Assembly: GCA_964019165.1 (NCBI GenBank)
Contig: OZ025273.1
Coordinates: 611,501 to 675,500 of the forward strand
From: Mastigias papua
Lineage: Eukaryota; Cnidaria; Scyphozoa; Rhizostomeae; Mastigiidae
DNA length: 64,000 nucleotides
Reading direction: 5' to 3'
The notes beneath the pieces are model-generated. The model saw only the letters and a list, made by a program, of their open reading frames with translations, did not search any database and was not told the origin of the DNA. Within the stretch, counting starts at the first letter, position 1, and every line of letters begins with the position of its first letter. This document shows positions 12,530 through 25,678 of the stretch, piece by piece. The translations under genes were made by a program, and so were the position numbers.

Positions 12530-15151
12530 TCAAGATCGATCGTTGCTTTCAAGAATGTCTTTTGCTTCGTTGATTTTTGAGGCTAAGTAAGGAGAACCAC
12601 CTATAAATGAGACAAAAATACATTAACTATATATATCTAGTAAACTTAAAATTGTCAGTTAGCCACAAAAAATTCAACATATATTGATAGTGTGAGGTCA
12701 CACAAGGAAAAATGATTCAAACATTACTACCTTTGTCAGGGTGGTTTGCAAGCATTATTCTTCTGTGAGCATCTCTAATTTTCTGTCGACTTGTTGACAG
12801 TCTGATATTGAAAGGACATTGACAAAATATGAGTAGAAGTCAACTTTATATATGAACATAAATGAGTTGCACATCATGAAATCTTGGCATATAGTCATAT
12901 CCCATCTTTTAAGTAAATTTTCTAGAATGGTAATGAGTAGGAATGAAATTTATTTCAAATTTGAAGTTCCATTTTGAGAAAATCCAGTAAATTAAAAACT
13001 AATGAATGATATGAGGTTATTTCAAACCAACAATGATTACACCAATGCTACTATGATATGAGGTTATTTCAAACCAACAATGATTAAACCAATGCTACTA
13101 ATGATAGTTACCCCACTCCTAATACAAGTGATGCTTCTCTTTTTGTCATTTTTGGCTCAAAACCACCTCTATAGTAACCACTAAATGCCTAAAAAAAGAA
13201 AGTCAAACCAATAAACATCTAAACCAAATGAAACATCTACTAGTTATGAGTCAATTTTGGTAAAATGATTAATTTAAAAGTGGAATGGGTGCATCAAATA
13301 TTGGTGCTATGAAGGGAGTTTGAGAAAGTAGCTCACCCTTATCAAAAATTCCTCACATTTTCCAGCCTCTGATCATTACAAAACTTTCTTTTCATTCATA
13401 TTTTAAGATCTACTCATAATTGTCAATTATGTGTGTAATATATACTCCTGCTGCAACAATCAATCTGTCAAGTTAAACCTACTGCCACAGCCTATGGTGC
13501 AGGAAATACTGAAACAAAAACCTTTTGACTTGAATAATTTTAAAAACTATCATTTTCTTGAAGCATTGTACTTTAACTAACAAATGTTACTGCCATGTCT
13601 GCTTCATTCATAATCTCTTTGCTATCTTACTAGGTTTCTGTATGACAGTTATGTTTAAGAATTAAGAGCAATGACTGGCACATACAGCTCAGTCTAGTTT
13701 CTTCAAATTCCACTACATGAAATCTATCATAAAATATTAATTTACAAAAGTCACAAATAGAACCAACGAATATAATATATCATATAATTATAAGATGTGA
13801 GATAAACAATAAAAAGCAGATAAATTTCATGTAGGGAATTACTTAAGAAGGAGCTTTCAGTAGTTAAACTAATTAACAAGAGAGCACTTCCTGTATCAAA
13901 ATTACTTTACATAATTCTAATTCTTTCACTGAGATTTTCACTAAGTATTTCCTATTGTCAATTGTAAATATTTTCAAAGAGGAAGGCTTTGAGTACAAGG
14001 CAAAAAATATTTAAAGATGGTAATTCTTTTATCCTTTCGGGGATGTCATTCTAGCATATAGCTCCATAGTAAGGCACTGACCTTAGGCCATACAGCCAAG
14101 TATTTTTCTGAGACAGGAAAATATCATTATAGGAGACACTAATAAAAAGTAGTGCAAATGTAACAAAATGGACCCATTTCAGTTATGGTAAGGTGGCATC
14201 ACTGATAATAAACCTACCATGGCTCTGATGGTCATCAATATGGTAATGGTTACAAGGAAATAACAAACAGTGTAGTTCATTATGACCTGGTATCATATGA
14301 GTAGTTATAAATAGGTGTTAATTAATGGTATTTTAATCCAATCAAAGAGATAAAACACAGTTATATATACTTACTGAAGCACTAATTTTTGGCATTTGTT
14401 TTTGGATAGCATTTATATTCACTTTTTTGAAGGCTTGCATAAGGAGTCTGGCTGCATAACATAAAATTGACAAAGAAGAAACACATAAAATACAGTATCA
14501 AAGTCAAAAGAAATAACTGAAGCAGGCCATTGTGGGTAAAAGAGTACAACACTCAATGCTGCACTGCACAGACATTCTCTAGATGAGATCTAAAGTGTTT
14601 AGAAGGGAAAGGCACTTAGTTTCAGGTACACTCTAAGTGTGTACTTGACCTTTTGGTTTAAAAATTAAAACCAGTTCAGTCATTTTCTTTTGTTTTCTTG
14701 GTTTGAAGAATTCTATACTGAACACCATGCACATCAGAGCATGTTCTACTTCATTACTACCAGTTTGGTAGCTGGCAAATATTCAAATTAACCAATTACA
14801 CCATGCCCCATCACCTTTCAAAACTCCTTCATGCCCATTTCTGGGTGTTCAATATCATCTGAGACAAAAAATATCTCAAGCATGTGCACTTGCAAAACTC
14901 TGCACTCTGGACTGAATGCTGGCAGTACGTAAATCCATTTTTAGATTGTGTGCAGGGATTATTCAGCCTCTTCATCCAAGATGTGAGCAACACCTGAATT
15001 TCATGGAGGAGTGCTATGTAAATGAAACAAAACTTACTTACCCCCAAAAGCAGCACCAGCCACGCCGAGTCCGGCGATAATTAAACTAGACTGAAATAAA
15101 AGGCAAGATACCTAATTAACTAGCACGACAGACGTAATTAGTACCTGAAAA

Positions 15152-15250
<99 letters not shown>

Positions 15251-15637
15251 TATAAAAAGTATTTGCAATTTCAACTGCCCGGATTGCTACAACCGCCACT
15301 AGCACAGCAACATGGGTACTTGCATAACATGAGAAAATTCGAGCAAAGATACTCGAACAAATCTACCCCTACTAAAGAAAGTGGAGTTTTGGCCGACAAG
15401 CTGCCACATCCAGCTAGGCCTACCTCAACTTTGTGTCATATCTACTAAGGTATGGCCACTTTGTGGCGACCATTTCTCTACTGAAACAGGATGGAAACAT
15501 GAAACACGAGATTTCGGTTTCCCTGACAACTTTGCTACTAAGAAAGAGGATTCTTTACCATATCGCTTCAGTCGGGTATTCTACTCGTGAGACTTACATC
15601 ACCATGCCATCACCGTAACTTCTTCACTCACGTTCAT
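12530..15637 (-). CDS. DNAJC19: DnaJ homolog subfamily C member 19 / TIM14 (mitochondrial import motor)
   Basis: Six exons on the minus strand: 15632-15637, 15042-15090, 14375-14451, 13112-13188, 12731-12801 and 12530-12600. They give 116 residues, the same length as the human protein. The first coding exon is only ATGAAC before a GTGAGT donor; this is the least certain part of the model. Exon 2 encodes the single N-terminal membrane segment ([16 protein letters not shown]). The linker [21 protein letters not shown] and the J-domain follow, with the catalytic HPD at residues 90-92 ([12 protein letters not shown]) and KINEAKDIL near the C-terminus. By homology it sits in the inner membrane and stimulates mtHsp70 in the TIM23 import motor. 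No key residue is missing. The intron after exon 1 contains a long (TA)n tract. Confidence 0.93.
13006..13099. repeat. 47-bp tandem duplication
   Basis: Two head-to-tail copies (13006-13052 and 13053-13099) beginning ATGATATGAGGTTATTTC differ at one base (ATTACACC versus ATTAAACC). They lie in DNAJC19 intron 4, just downstream (minus strand) of the 13112-13188 exon. Confidence 0.93.
15155..15255. repeat. (TA)n microsatellite, about 100 bp
   Basis: An uninterrupted TA run with one interruption (TACATA) near its right end, in DNAJC19 intron 1. Such AT tracts can extrude cruciforms and are prone to length change. Confidence 0.97.
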
Positions 15638-16187
15638 AGTGACGTAATGCAAGTACTTCATGTTATTACTCATAAATCAGATCAGCTTCTCCCAAACAAT
15701 GATTTCGTTTACCAGCACTGGTGCTTTCAGCCACTGATTTGATTTCACTCTATTGATCTAGTCCATAATCTCAACAAATCCAGATTTTCACCACATTTCC
15801 CTTCAATGTAATTTATAGATCAGTGACAAGAAATTCTGGGGGATTTAGTAACCTGTTGGTAAATCTCTTCTGCTACACCCCCACTCAAAAGCCCTTCAGC
15901 CCACCACTGGCTGTTAGGTGTATATTGTTACATAATTGATAAACAAATGACATGCTTACATCAGAATTCGTGACAACAAATAAAAAAGACACCAACAGTG
16001 TAAAATATAACAATGTAAAAGAAAATACAAAATCAAGTCTCTCCTAAGTTTAATAGATGCCAAAAAGTGTTATTTTTATCTTTGATTTATGTTTGATAAT
16101 ATCCATCAGTTTCATAATTATTTCATATTTAGCTACATGATCCATATGGTGCCTAAATGAATATCAAAATGTCCTCCTTTGAATTCC
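15638..16187. other. Spacer between CLTA stop and DNAJC19 start, no gene seen
   Basis: Both neighbours are on the minus strand. The segment should hold the DNAJC19 promoter (high-coordinate side of 15637) and the clathrin light chain 3' untranslated region. No convincing coding frame or repeat was found. Confidence 0.45.
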
Positions 16188-19100
16188 CTAACGAACAAGG
16201 GGCTCTTGCTTTAAACGAAGTAGGATGCTTCTCATTCTAGAAACATCTTTTGTGTTCTTGTTCACTTTAGGATTAAAATCACATAAGCGTGCAACCTTTG
16301 TCCACTCATTCCCAGGTTTAGTACCTGACATTTCTTCAATGAATTCTTCCTGCGCAGCTCTGATTAACATAAAAATACAACATACATAACTGTGATGGCA
16401 GTTAGATTTGAGTGGTCAAACAACAATAAAATGACAAAGATTTGTTAAATTCTAAGCATTTTATAACATATCAGCAAAACATGACTCCAGTGAGACATGG
16501 AACTTAATGTGACTGGGAAGTTAAATCATCTAAAATTTTTACAGTTTACATAAGAAGTGTGTGGGACTGTATGGGAAAAGCAACCAATACGAAATAAGAA
16601 AAACAGGAAAGGTTTGTGTGAGAAAATAAACAGAAGATCATGAGTCAGAATACAGTCAAGGCCTAGAAGTAGATGTAAAATGAGTGAAAGAGAGGTAATT
16701 ACATAAATGAGTTTGAAAGAGAGACTAAACTCAATCTACGAGGAAATATGATCATGGTTGCTACAGAAAATGAAAAGCAAAATTCCCTGAGTTTTCCCTG
16801 ACTTTTCTATAACCAAAGATGATGCGTCAGCCACTACAGACTGGGAGGACTTTAGCATGGTACATGCGTTAAGAGCCAAGACTTTTGTGGTCACACCCAT
16901 TTTACTGCAAGGACATTGACTATCCTATGATTTCAGGGCAATGGCAAGCAATAAAAGACATGACAAGAGTGTGATAATGACAAAACTATAAACCAGAAAT
17001 AATGCCCAGACTTTTTGTGACTTATATGCTTTTCCAACATTTTCCCCTGACTTTTCCAGGCTTTCACTGGCTTTCTTAAAAGGTTGACATTTTTCAGGTT
17101 TTCTAGGATCTGTGGCAACCCTGATGATTCATTAGTGAACAGAGCAAGAATGTTATGACATATTAAAAATGAAAAATAAATGAGCAGAAAAAAGTGGTAT
17201 TGTGACATAACCACAAATTGAATAATAAAGGAAATCAATCCATAGGTTTAATATCTGCAAAAATATCAGAAACAGAGAGTCTAAGTGTGAAAAACAAACA
17301 TTTTCTCTATGAAAACTCCAATGTCAGAATGACTGAGACATACCTGTTCTCATTTTGAACTTTCTCAAGCTGTTCGTTATATCTGTTATACCAATCATCA
17401 AGTTCTTTCTTTGCTTTCTCTGACCACTTCTGCTGTTCTTCATCCTCCTCCTTTTCTAGTTGTCTCAATAGGTCTGCTTTCTCCTCTCTCCATTTTCTAT
17501 TTTTAAACAAAAGCAAAGATAGTAACAAAATTTAATATATATAATTGGGTGATCAAATATATAAATATTGAAAGAGAAGACTACGACTTTAGCTTTTCCT
17601 TTGCAACATAATGGTAGGCACTAGCATACAAAAAAGAATGCTCAAAAGGGAATTTTAGAAATTCACATTTTCAACAAAAAAAGTAGGCAAAATCAAATTA
17701 ACTAACCTCAGAGATTCCGGTTCTTGCGAAGGAAGAGATGATGGTGGTGAGACTTGGGTATACTGTCCACCCTTGAATTAAAATAAATTTGTGGGTAATA
17801 GGGAACTTCACACAAAGATTTGAACTACATACCAATTTCCTTTTCATTTTCTTCCATTCTAAACAAGTTCAGCTTCCTTTCAAGGTAATAACTTATAGAT
17901 CTATTAAAGCTCCTACCAAAAATAGTAAATCTTGAAGAATTTCAAAACACAGTGCATTTACAAAAATCAATTCAACTTACTGAGATTTCATCAGCAAACC
18001 CATTTACAACTGGTTCCTGCAGGGCAGAAAGATCAATGGGGTTCTCATATGACTCCCCAAAAGAATCTCCCTAAATGAAATAAAAGCACAATAAATTACT
18101 TTGCCTAAATCATCTCAGACTGTTAGAATTGCATAGTTGTAGAAAAGGATGAAATTCTGAGAGTCTGAGACTATTCAAATGATAACACTAACACAATCCT
18201 AACACTTAATAACTCCCAAAAACTTTAAGCTCTAGGGTAAATAATGGCATCATTATAATTGGCTCGTCCAAAACTATTCAATGGTACATGTGATTTATTG
18301 GCATCATTGGCCCTCTACTTCTAGGAGAGGTACATACCTGTAATAACATCAATTACAATAGTACAGCATCATCAACTGCTAACCTCCCACAATGTGGAGT
18401 ATGGCAGTTTTTCTATGAGACCTTATACATGTAAAGCATAGTTACCAGACATGAATGTGTGCAACAATGCAGAGTTTGGCAACTGCACACTCAAGATTTT
18501 TTGTCTCAAATGCTACTGCACACTTAGAAATGGGTGTGGCAGGGTGTTGAAAGGCTACGGGGTATGGTTCAACTGGTTAATTTGAATATTTTCCAGCTGT
18601 CATAATGATAATGATGAAGTAAAATTTGCTCTGAAGTGCATGTTATTTGATGCAGAATCTTTAAGGTGAGAAAAACATAAATAAAATGAATAAACTGGTT
18701 TTAGTTTCTAAGCCTAAAATCAAGGGTGCATTTGCATTGCACACCCGAGATCAAGTGCCTACTTGCACACTTGACGTTTTGCTCATGCACACTCGAGATC
18801 TCGTTGAAAAAGGCCATATTCTGCAGTCGGGCAGTGATGTGTGCAGTACACAAATATTTAAGGTTTTGTTATTAGAACTAGTCTGGATTTCAAAAATTGC
18901 CAGAAATCGTGCAAAAACCATGTAGCAAGATGCTAGAGTAATTTATTGCTAAGTAAAAATCATCTTTTCACCTCAATTGAATCTATTTGATGTATCCAAA
19001 ATTCCTCACAGTCAATGGTCTGAAAATTCCATGAGCCAGATTCCTGGCGAAACACTCAATAACACAAACCTACAACACGGGCGATTTCCCCTAGAAGACA

Positions 19101-19572
19101 GCATTCTGGAAGCAATACCAGTTTAAAAAATGGGATTTTTTCACTATTTTACCTAACAACACAATGCGGCTGATACTATTCAACATGCCAACACGCATCC
19201 CAGCTACGTGCTAATGACATGCCATGCAGTATGTGTAAGATATATTCCTAGGGATATTGTGTTTTGAATATAAAGCATGCATTATCTGCCAGCTATTAAG
19301 GACACATTGCAAAGTATTACAAATGATGGGCAAACGGCTCATTTAGCCAACTATGATGTAAGTGAGGCCGCCTCAAACCCGGGGGAGGAAACAGCAATCC
19401 ATCTTCGATCAAAAGGCAAGGGGAAAAGGAAGAAAGCAGTCAACTAAATTCTCACCTGTGGACCCTCGATTTGATCACCTATCCCAAGCTCATCCAGTTC
19501 ACTTTGCTCCCTTGCTAAAAATTCGGCTGCTGGGTCTACTCCCCCTTGGAAATCGTTTCCGAAATCATCCAT
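16188..19572 (-). CDS. CLTA: Clathrin light chain
   Basis: Five exons on the minus strand: 19456-19572, 17981-18070, 17707-17771, 17344-17496 and 16188-16359. They give 198 residues. Exon 1 holds the conserved N-terminal element DPAAEFLAREQSELDELG. Exons 3-4 hold the ESLRKWREEK start of the heavy-chain-binding helix, then a charged coiled coil (EKAKKELDDWYNRYNEQL). Exon 5 encodes the conserved C-terminus with WTKVARLCDFNPK and DVSRMRSILLRLKQEPLV. The protein binds the clathrin heavy-chain hub and regulates coat assembly in vesicle traffic. The join between exons 4 and 5 (ENRAAQEEF) falls where vertebrate neuronal inserts are placed, and none is present. Vertebrates have two paralogues (CLTA, CLTB); the symbol used here denotes the single ancestral type and is not a claim of orthology to CLTA alone. 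The start sits in GAAATGGATG, and a GCCATTTT element lies about 35 bp upstream. Confidence 0.94.
16756..17120. mobile_element. Probable degenerate TIR element in CLTA intron 4
   Basis: The left end GGTTGCTACAGAAAATGAAA and the right end (reverse complement GGTTGCCACAGATCCTAGAA) match over the first 12 bases with one change. Near both ends are CCCTGACTTTTC-like blocks that also face each other. There is no coding capacity and no clear target-site duplication. Confidence 0.5.
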
Positions 19573-22283
19573 TTCGATATCAATGATAGTTGGGAAAATG
19601 GCGGAGGCTTGTAAAGGGACTGGGCATTACTTATTACTGCGCATGACGACAATTGTCACGCATTATTATTATTATCAAAGACGTCTGTGAAGTTCATAAA
19701 GTATTTTTAAAATCTCACTTTTCTATCCAGTATGCCAAATTCAATAAATGATTTTAATAAAATAATATCTGGGCAAAGGAACATGTGTAAACCAGCTTGA
19801 TTTTTCAAACAGCATGACTTGACTTTGGTGCCACAATTGCCGCAGTTTTTATAGGGGTATGCAATGCAAAGGGTATCCTCATGAATTTGGGTCTGGATTT
19901 TTGCTTGAAAGCCACTTCTTGAAAGCCATTTCTTTATACCGCTTTTACCTAATGCAAGAACATTCAAACAGAAAGCACAGAATAAGGAGGTCTTCATGTG
20001 ATATTCATTCTTTGTACTACTCAAATTGATGAAGAAATAAAAACAATATTAATTGAAAAATCGAACTGTATTCACCCAAGGTTTGTCAGTTACTAAGATA
20101 GTCATTCATTGAGGAAACCTTGAGAATTCGAAGCTAGGCCGTGAGGTCACGAGATGGGATCTGAAACTTCCTGCTTCTCGATCAAGCTGTAGAGATGGGT
20201 ACATACAATACATACAGTACGTACATACAGTACATATATACATCTTTTATTTTATAACGCAGGTTTAATGTTTGGCAATCTCTCGTTGGTTGATGTGGAA
20301 CTGCAACTTAAAGCTCTAAGTAAAAAAAGTTTAAAACCTAATCTAATTTATCTAATTTAAAACCTAAACTAATTTATCTAACTTCAGACCTAATAGCATT
20401 TCTATGTTTCGAATATCTTAAATAACCACTGTACTTACAATAAATGCACAAAATTTTCGAGATCTTTATTCATATTTACGGTAGTTCCCTTAATAAACAA
20501 AATTTGTTTGATTATTTTACAGTTCTTTGTCAACGATTTCTTAAAATTTAACAAATTTTCAGCACTTTCATATCTGAGTTTAACGTGTTCCATAATATTG
20601 ATCCTCTGCATTTTAACGTATTTCTTTCAGTTTCTGATTTCGATCTTTCTATCTCTACTTTCTCCCCTCTCCGTGTGTTATGTTTGAATGGTGACCACAA
20701 CCATCAGTATGATATCATCATTAACATTCTATCACCATTATAACATACTTTTTTGGATGAAGAGTTTCGCTCTCTTCCTGGCCTTCAACAAAGAGTTTAA
20801 TAGTAGAACAGTTGCTGTCCGTTGTGCAAGTTAACTGCTAGATCCTTGCGCTAAGCAGGCACTCCTTTTTGCTTCCATTCATTTCTAATTCTGTCGCTTT
20901 AAAATTGGTGAATAGCTTGAAAATACATTTTCCGAGGAATATCGTCAAAGTTGGGTTTGCGCTAGCGAAGGTCAGACGGCAGACCGCATGATTTTGTAGA
21001 TGTTGATTTTCACTTTGCAGTGTGTCCAGTGTTAGTAAAAGTAATGACGGCGATTGTGGTATATAAATTAATATTGTTTTTACTGTAATCCACAAATCGC
21101 AGGATTTGGCCACGTTGAGTAAGACGAGTGCATCGTACATAAATTCAGTAGGAAACACAGCAAATAAAACACACGACAACTGAAATTATGAGCCCTATCA
21201 ATATGGTTCGCTAAAGAAAAATCAACAGTAGTAAGTACATGACAGAAACGAATGAAAACCTCACCAGCCAAAAAGGGGGTAACAACGCATTTATAACTAC
21301 GAGGAACGCACGTAAAAAATCAATAGCGCACCGAAGGAGGAAGAAACACAAAGACCAGTAATACACCAATACATAAGAGATACAGGGAACACATGCTTAA
21401 TACTTTGAATAAAAATAAAATAATTATTCGCACTGACGTTAATCACTTTTGCAACAGTACCGTGACGACCTACATACAAATTACAACATTTCTTGCCGGT
21501 CTTCTGCTAAGATTTATTATTTCGTGGCAAATTATTGCAGGAGAAAATGCTAATCGTAAAAACCATTAACTTTGTGAGAATTATTTTTTATCTCCCATTG
21601 AAGAAGAATGTTCCCATCAAGGGGTGGACTGGCTGTCTATTTAATGCCCAAAGTATATTTCAGTGATAGGGATTGAGAGGGGACTTTATAATATAAAATG
21701 TGCTAAAAAATCATTTCTCCATCTTCAAAATTACTGAGGATATATGCATCTTTTATTCCACCTCACAATTCACAATTTCATAAACTAGACCTTTGCAGAC
21801 AGGGGGAATAGACCTAGAGAAAGAAAGCTAGAGAAGGTCCTTTTGGTATCACCCGACCACCCGATTGCTCAGTTCGGCTATTCAGGCTCTATTTCGATCA
21901 AAATGTCATGTTTAAGTCAGAGCCCTCACAAAAAACCACTCTAGAATTTGTGAGGTCATTTAAAGCACACCTATACATAATTTTCTGACCTCACTTCTTT
22001 CTACTAAATAATTTATTCAAGGGTTTTTGCAAGGTTTTGCTACACAGATTGCGAATAAATTATCGGAAAAGAAACTAGTAACAGTTGGTTGTTGGACTTC
22101 AGGGTAGAATTCACAATTCAATCAGATGTCTGACACATGGTACTAACTATTATTGAAATATATAAATAAGTATTATGTCTTCTTTTAAGTGAGAGATGTT
22201 GTGTAGTTCCAATGTTTCACACTGAATTCCAACACAAAAAAATAAAGCAAGAACACAAAATTAGGGCGAATGTACCCCTGTGG
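19573..22283. other. Intergenic region between CLTA start and BOK-like stop
   Basis: The first about 60 bases at 19573-19630 should contain the clathrin light chain promoter and 5' leader: GGCGG and a YY1-like GCCATTTT in minus-strand sense. The remainder is AT-rich. A minus-strand open frame at 20838-21179 (113 codons) has no recognisable motif and no splice context, so I do not call it a gene. An AATAAA on the minus strand at 21752-21757 could end the BOK-like transcript. Confidence 0.45.
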
Positions 22284-24270
22284 TCACTTAACAAGACTAT
22301 GTAGGTTGTCGCGAATCCACCATAGCAACAAAGAGGTAGCAACAGCAACAACCACAATTAATAACACCAATACAATGGCTCTTTTGCTTGGCGTAGCGTT
22401 CCTATGAAAATTCTGCTGATTTCTTTGCAATGTTGATTCTGGATTTGTCCTCGAAAAATGCGTCACTAGATCCTCCTAGAAGGAAATTAAATTTGGGATT
22501 GAATAGAATCTAAATGTACTGAAGGATTCAAAAAGAAAGAGATCTCAAACACACTAAAGTGGTTTGTTTGCACATCTTAAAAATAACAACATCGTCAGAA
22601 GTTACGACTTTGTTGTATATGAGCTGAGCAGAATGTTGTGATATATTTGAGTATAAACCTGTCGTCTCTTTTTAACAAGCTATCTATTTAAGCCCATCCT
22701 CCAATCAGTACCGTGTAAATTGTTAATAATGAATGAATTCATGTAATGAAAATGAGACTGTCTGAATTCATGTAATGAAAATGAGACTGTCTGTTTCTTC
22801 AGTATCAGGTAATTCTATTAAGATCTTAATCCCATTCTTTAGTAAGAAAGGACTGAATGAAGCGCCAAAAGTTTGAAAGAAATACCCCCAACAGATATAG
22901 GCATAAATACTTTGATTAAGGACTTTATCTTTGGTTCAATTAATAACAACAAACTGAGGGGTATTTTCTCTTTTTGGTGGATCTAACTGTGTAGCAAGTT
23001 TCTATCATTATTACAACTTCTAAGTATTGCCAATAAATTATCACTTGGGTAGCAGGAAAATAAGACAAATCACTCATCATACAGCATTCTGTCCTCTTTT
23101 TATGCAACGTATGCTTTGTAATAGTCCTTAAAATTATATTTTATTCATACATCGAAAGAGATTTCTATGTCATATTGGTTTATTTGCTACATGCTTTGTA
23201 ATAACTAAAAGCTATAGTTTGCGATCAAAGCTCAGAGATTTTATTTGTTTTTCCAAAGAATTGGTTCTCCATAACCTTCAACTTTATCAGCAACTGGAAT
23301 CTGGTCTATGACCAATCAGAATCTTATTTATATTTAGCCATCGAGATGGAACATCTTATGAGTTGGAGAGTTGGCTGAGTTGTGTAAATCAATGAATCAT
23401 TCTTCTCAATCAATAAATCAATGCCAATAATTTTGGTCAATCATTCAATCAATAAATCAATTAAAACATTCAATTGATGAAATGATCAAGTAATATTGCA
23501 ATCAGCTTGCTACTTCCTAAATTCAAATATTTCGTTCATAACTTAGATCACAAATGATTAAAAATAATTTATCCATTTAATAAAGAAGAATCAAATCATT
23601 TTTTAATTAATGAATTGAAGAACTGATTTACGATTGAGCTAATCGATCGGTTTGTTAATTGATTAATGCTTGGTTTATACAATCATCGTTAAATGCTTAG
23701 TAAAACATTTATGAATTAAATTCATCATAACAATATTTCAACAATTGATAATCCATAAATTTTCATATAAGTTATATGATTAAAATTTCATATTACCCAA
23801 CCGCCACGTGCTTTGATCCAGACCGCCAAGTTTTTGCCAACAAAACCTGCTAACCAATGACCTATTCGTCCAAGAAAAATTGCCCTCCCATGTGCCACAC
23901 AATCAACAGCTAAACCACCAGCAAATGCAAACAATGCAATAATGCGCGACCATGTTGTACCATTCATAAATAAATGCTTTGCAAATTTATTAAACGCTCC
24001 CCAAACAACTGCTTCGTTGCCATACGTTATTCTTAAGTGTACAGATACTTTGCTGAAAAGTTTAGGGTATCGTAATTCCAAGATTTGTCCCATAGCAAGT
24101 AAAGTTAACGAATAATCTGCATGAGACATTGTAGATGCCATATCAAAATCTGAAATCCCAGATCTTCGCAATCTTGCATGGATATAATCTTCGCACAGTT
24201 TTTGCGATGTAAGCGCTATATCTTCTAATGAATTTTTCTCCGGTGGATTTTCCTTACAACTAATCTTCAT
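22284..24270 (-). CDS. BOK: BOK-like Bcl-2 family apoptosis regulator
   Basis: Two exons, 23797-24270 and 22284-22475, join in phase 0 to give 221 residues. The BH3-like region is LLAMGQILELRYPKLF (about 57-72), BH1 is NGTTWSRIIALFAFAGGLA (103-121) and BH2 is WIKARGGWEDLVTHF (151-165). A hydrophobic C-terminal anchor (AIVLVLLIVVVAVATSLLL, about 191-209) is followed by a charged tail. AGGLAVDCV after BH1 and the spacing from BH3 to BH1 resemble BOK more than BCL2, BAX or BAK, and splitting BH2 with an intron right after GGW is a usual Bcl-2 family intron position. BOK proteins promote permeabilisation of the outer mitochondrial membrane and also sit on the ER. The BH3 core has Gly-Gln (61-62) where the family usually has Gly-Asp. 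Orthology to BOK is inferred from motif reading, not from a tree. Confidence 0.87.
22734..22791. repeat. 29-bp tandem duplication
   Basis: Two identical head-to-tail 29-bp copies beginning TGAATTCATGTAATG lie in the single intron of the BOK-like gene. Confidence 0.95.
23383..23470. repeat. AATCAATA-type low-complexity tract
   Basis: Degenerate repeats of AATCAATAAATCAAT in the intron of the BOK-like gene. No coding potential. Confidence 0.7.
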
Positions 24271-25678
24271 GATCCTTTTTGTTCGATAAGGCTAGCTCAT
24301 AAGGTGGCAACCATCATTTACTCTAATCAATATCTCGTTTTCAACAAGACTATCTCACGCAGTTATCTTACTTCTTTAATCTATTTCTCATAACCTGCGA
24401 ATTAGCACCAAATTATTTGAAGATTTAAGAGCACTCTAAAACATATAACATTCAGCATGGTGTTTTGTCAGTTTGCAATGCCGCGTAGCAAATATTTTCA
24501 AAATGCATCGAATTTTTTGCAGTGCCAGCTGCTAACGGAATAAACCAGTTCTATTGGCTGTTTTGAACAATCGACCAACAATAACTACGTATTAAATGTT
24601 TTTTAAAATAAGAGCTGTACGATTTCTGCAGGTGAATTTCGAGGTTAACCATGACAACAATAGTAACCATAGCAACCATGACAACCCTGTTCAAATATTC
24701 AAAAAGTCGCAATGAGGCTCGCAAATTCGAATCTCACTATGCGCAGTCATTTTCTCGCACTTTCAATTTATCTTTTGTACTAAATCCTATTATCCTTTCA
24801 TATAAACATTCTGTTTTTCTTTGATTGCAAGCCCTGGAATAGTGTGAAGACTGGTCACAGAGGTGATGTGAAGACAAATATATGGATACGAGAAAATTTG
24901 TTTTAAACGAATAAGACATGAGCTGTGTATGATTATGAAAACCAACTACTTTTCCATTCTATTCAATAAATTATTTGTACAATTGAGATGAGGAAGATCT
25001 CTTGGCACCATGAACATGCAGCAGTTGCCATAAGCAAGTTGTTCTTTTCAAATCATTATGATTTGCAATAAACTCGGCCAAAGATTGCGCTGCTCTACTT
25101 GTTAAAACAAAATCTTTATCCAAAAATTATTGAAGACAACTGTTTTCGTATCAGATAAGCACTACTTTCTACAACGATGCAGTTTGAATGAGGAGTGCTA
25201 AATAGCGTCCCCTTTGATTTACTTTTCAGATAATTTTCCATCCACGACGACCTTGCTCTAACCAAACCAATATCTGTTATCATATTAGAATGTTCATTCC
25301 ATCCTGGACATCGGCAATCCGGAAAACAATGACATAATATTTTTTTCAATACCATGCTAATACATAAAAGCAATTTCACTGCACATAAACATTAAGCGGG
25401 TTCGTCAACAATACTGAGTAAACGACGAAAAAAGACCAGAGAAAATGAAGGGAATTCTATTTCCATGGAGAGGGCTTAGAATTAAAGCATATTATCATTA
25501 GGCTGTGTCTTCAAGGTTAAAAATATTTATACCGTAAGAAGTGTCTGTTTCGTTGATGACAAAAGTTCACAACTTTGAATTACACAAAAAAGTTATGCGT
25601 GTGTATTTGTGCGTGGTGATCACAAAACATTGCTATTAAAAAATATACCTATTAAAAATCTAGTCTAAAAAGCAACAG
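24271..25678. other. Spacer between XPNPEP3 stop and BOK-like start, no gene seen
   Basis: This should hold the BOK-like promoter just above 24270 and the XPNPEP3 3' untranslated region just below 25679. A short run of AACCATGACAACA-type repeats lies at about 24648-24690. Open frames here are short and unsupported. Confidence 0.45.

Noticed and set aside
20838..21179. Minus-strand 113-codon frame as a gene
   Set aside because: No recognisable motif, no neighbouring exon in phase and no start context; length is within chance for this many bases.
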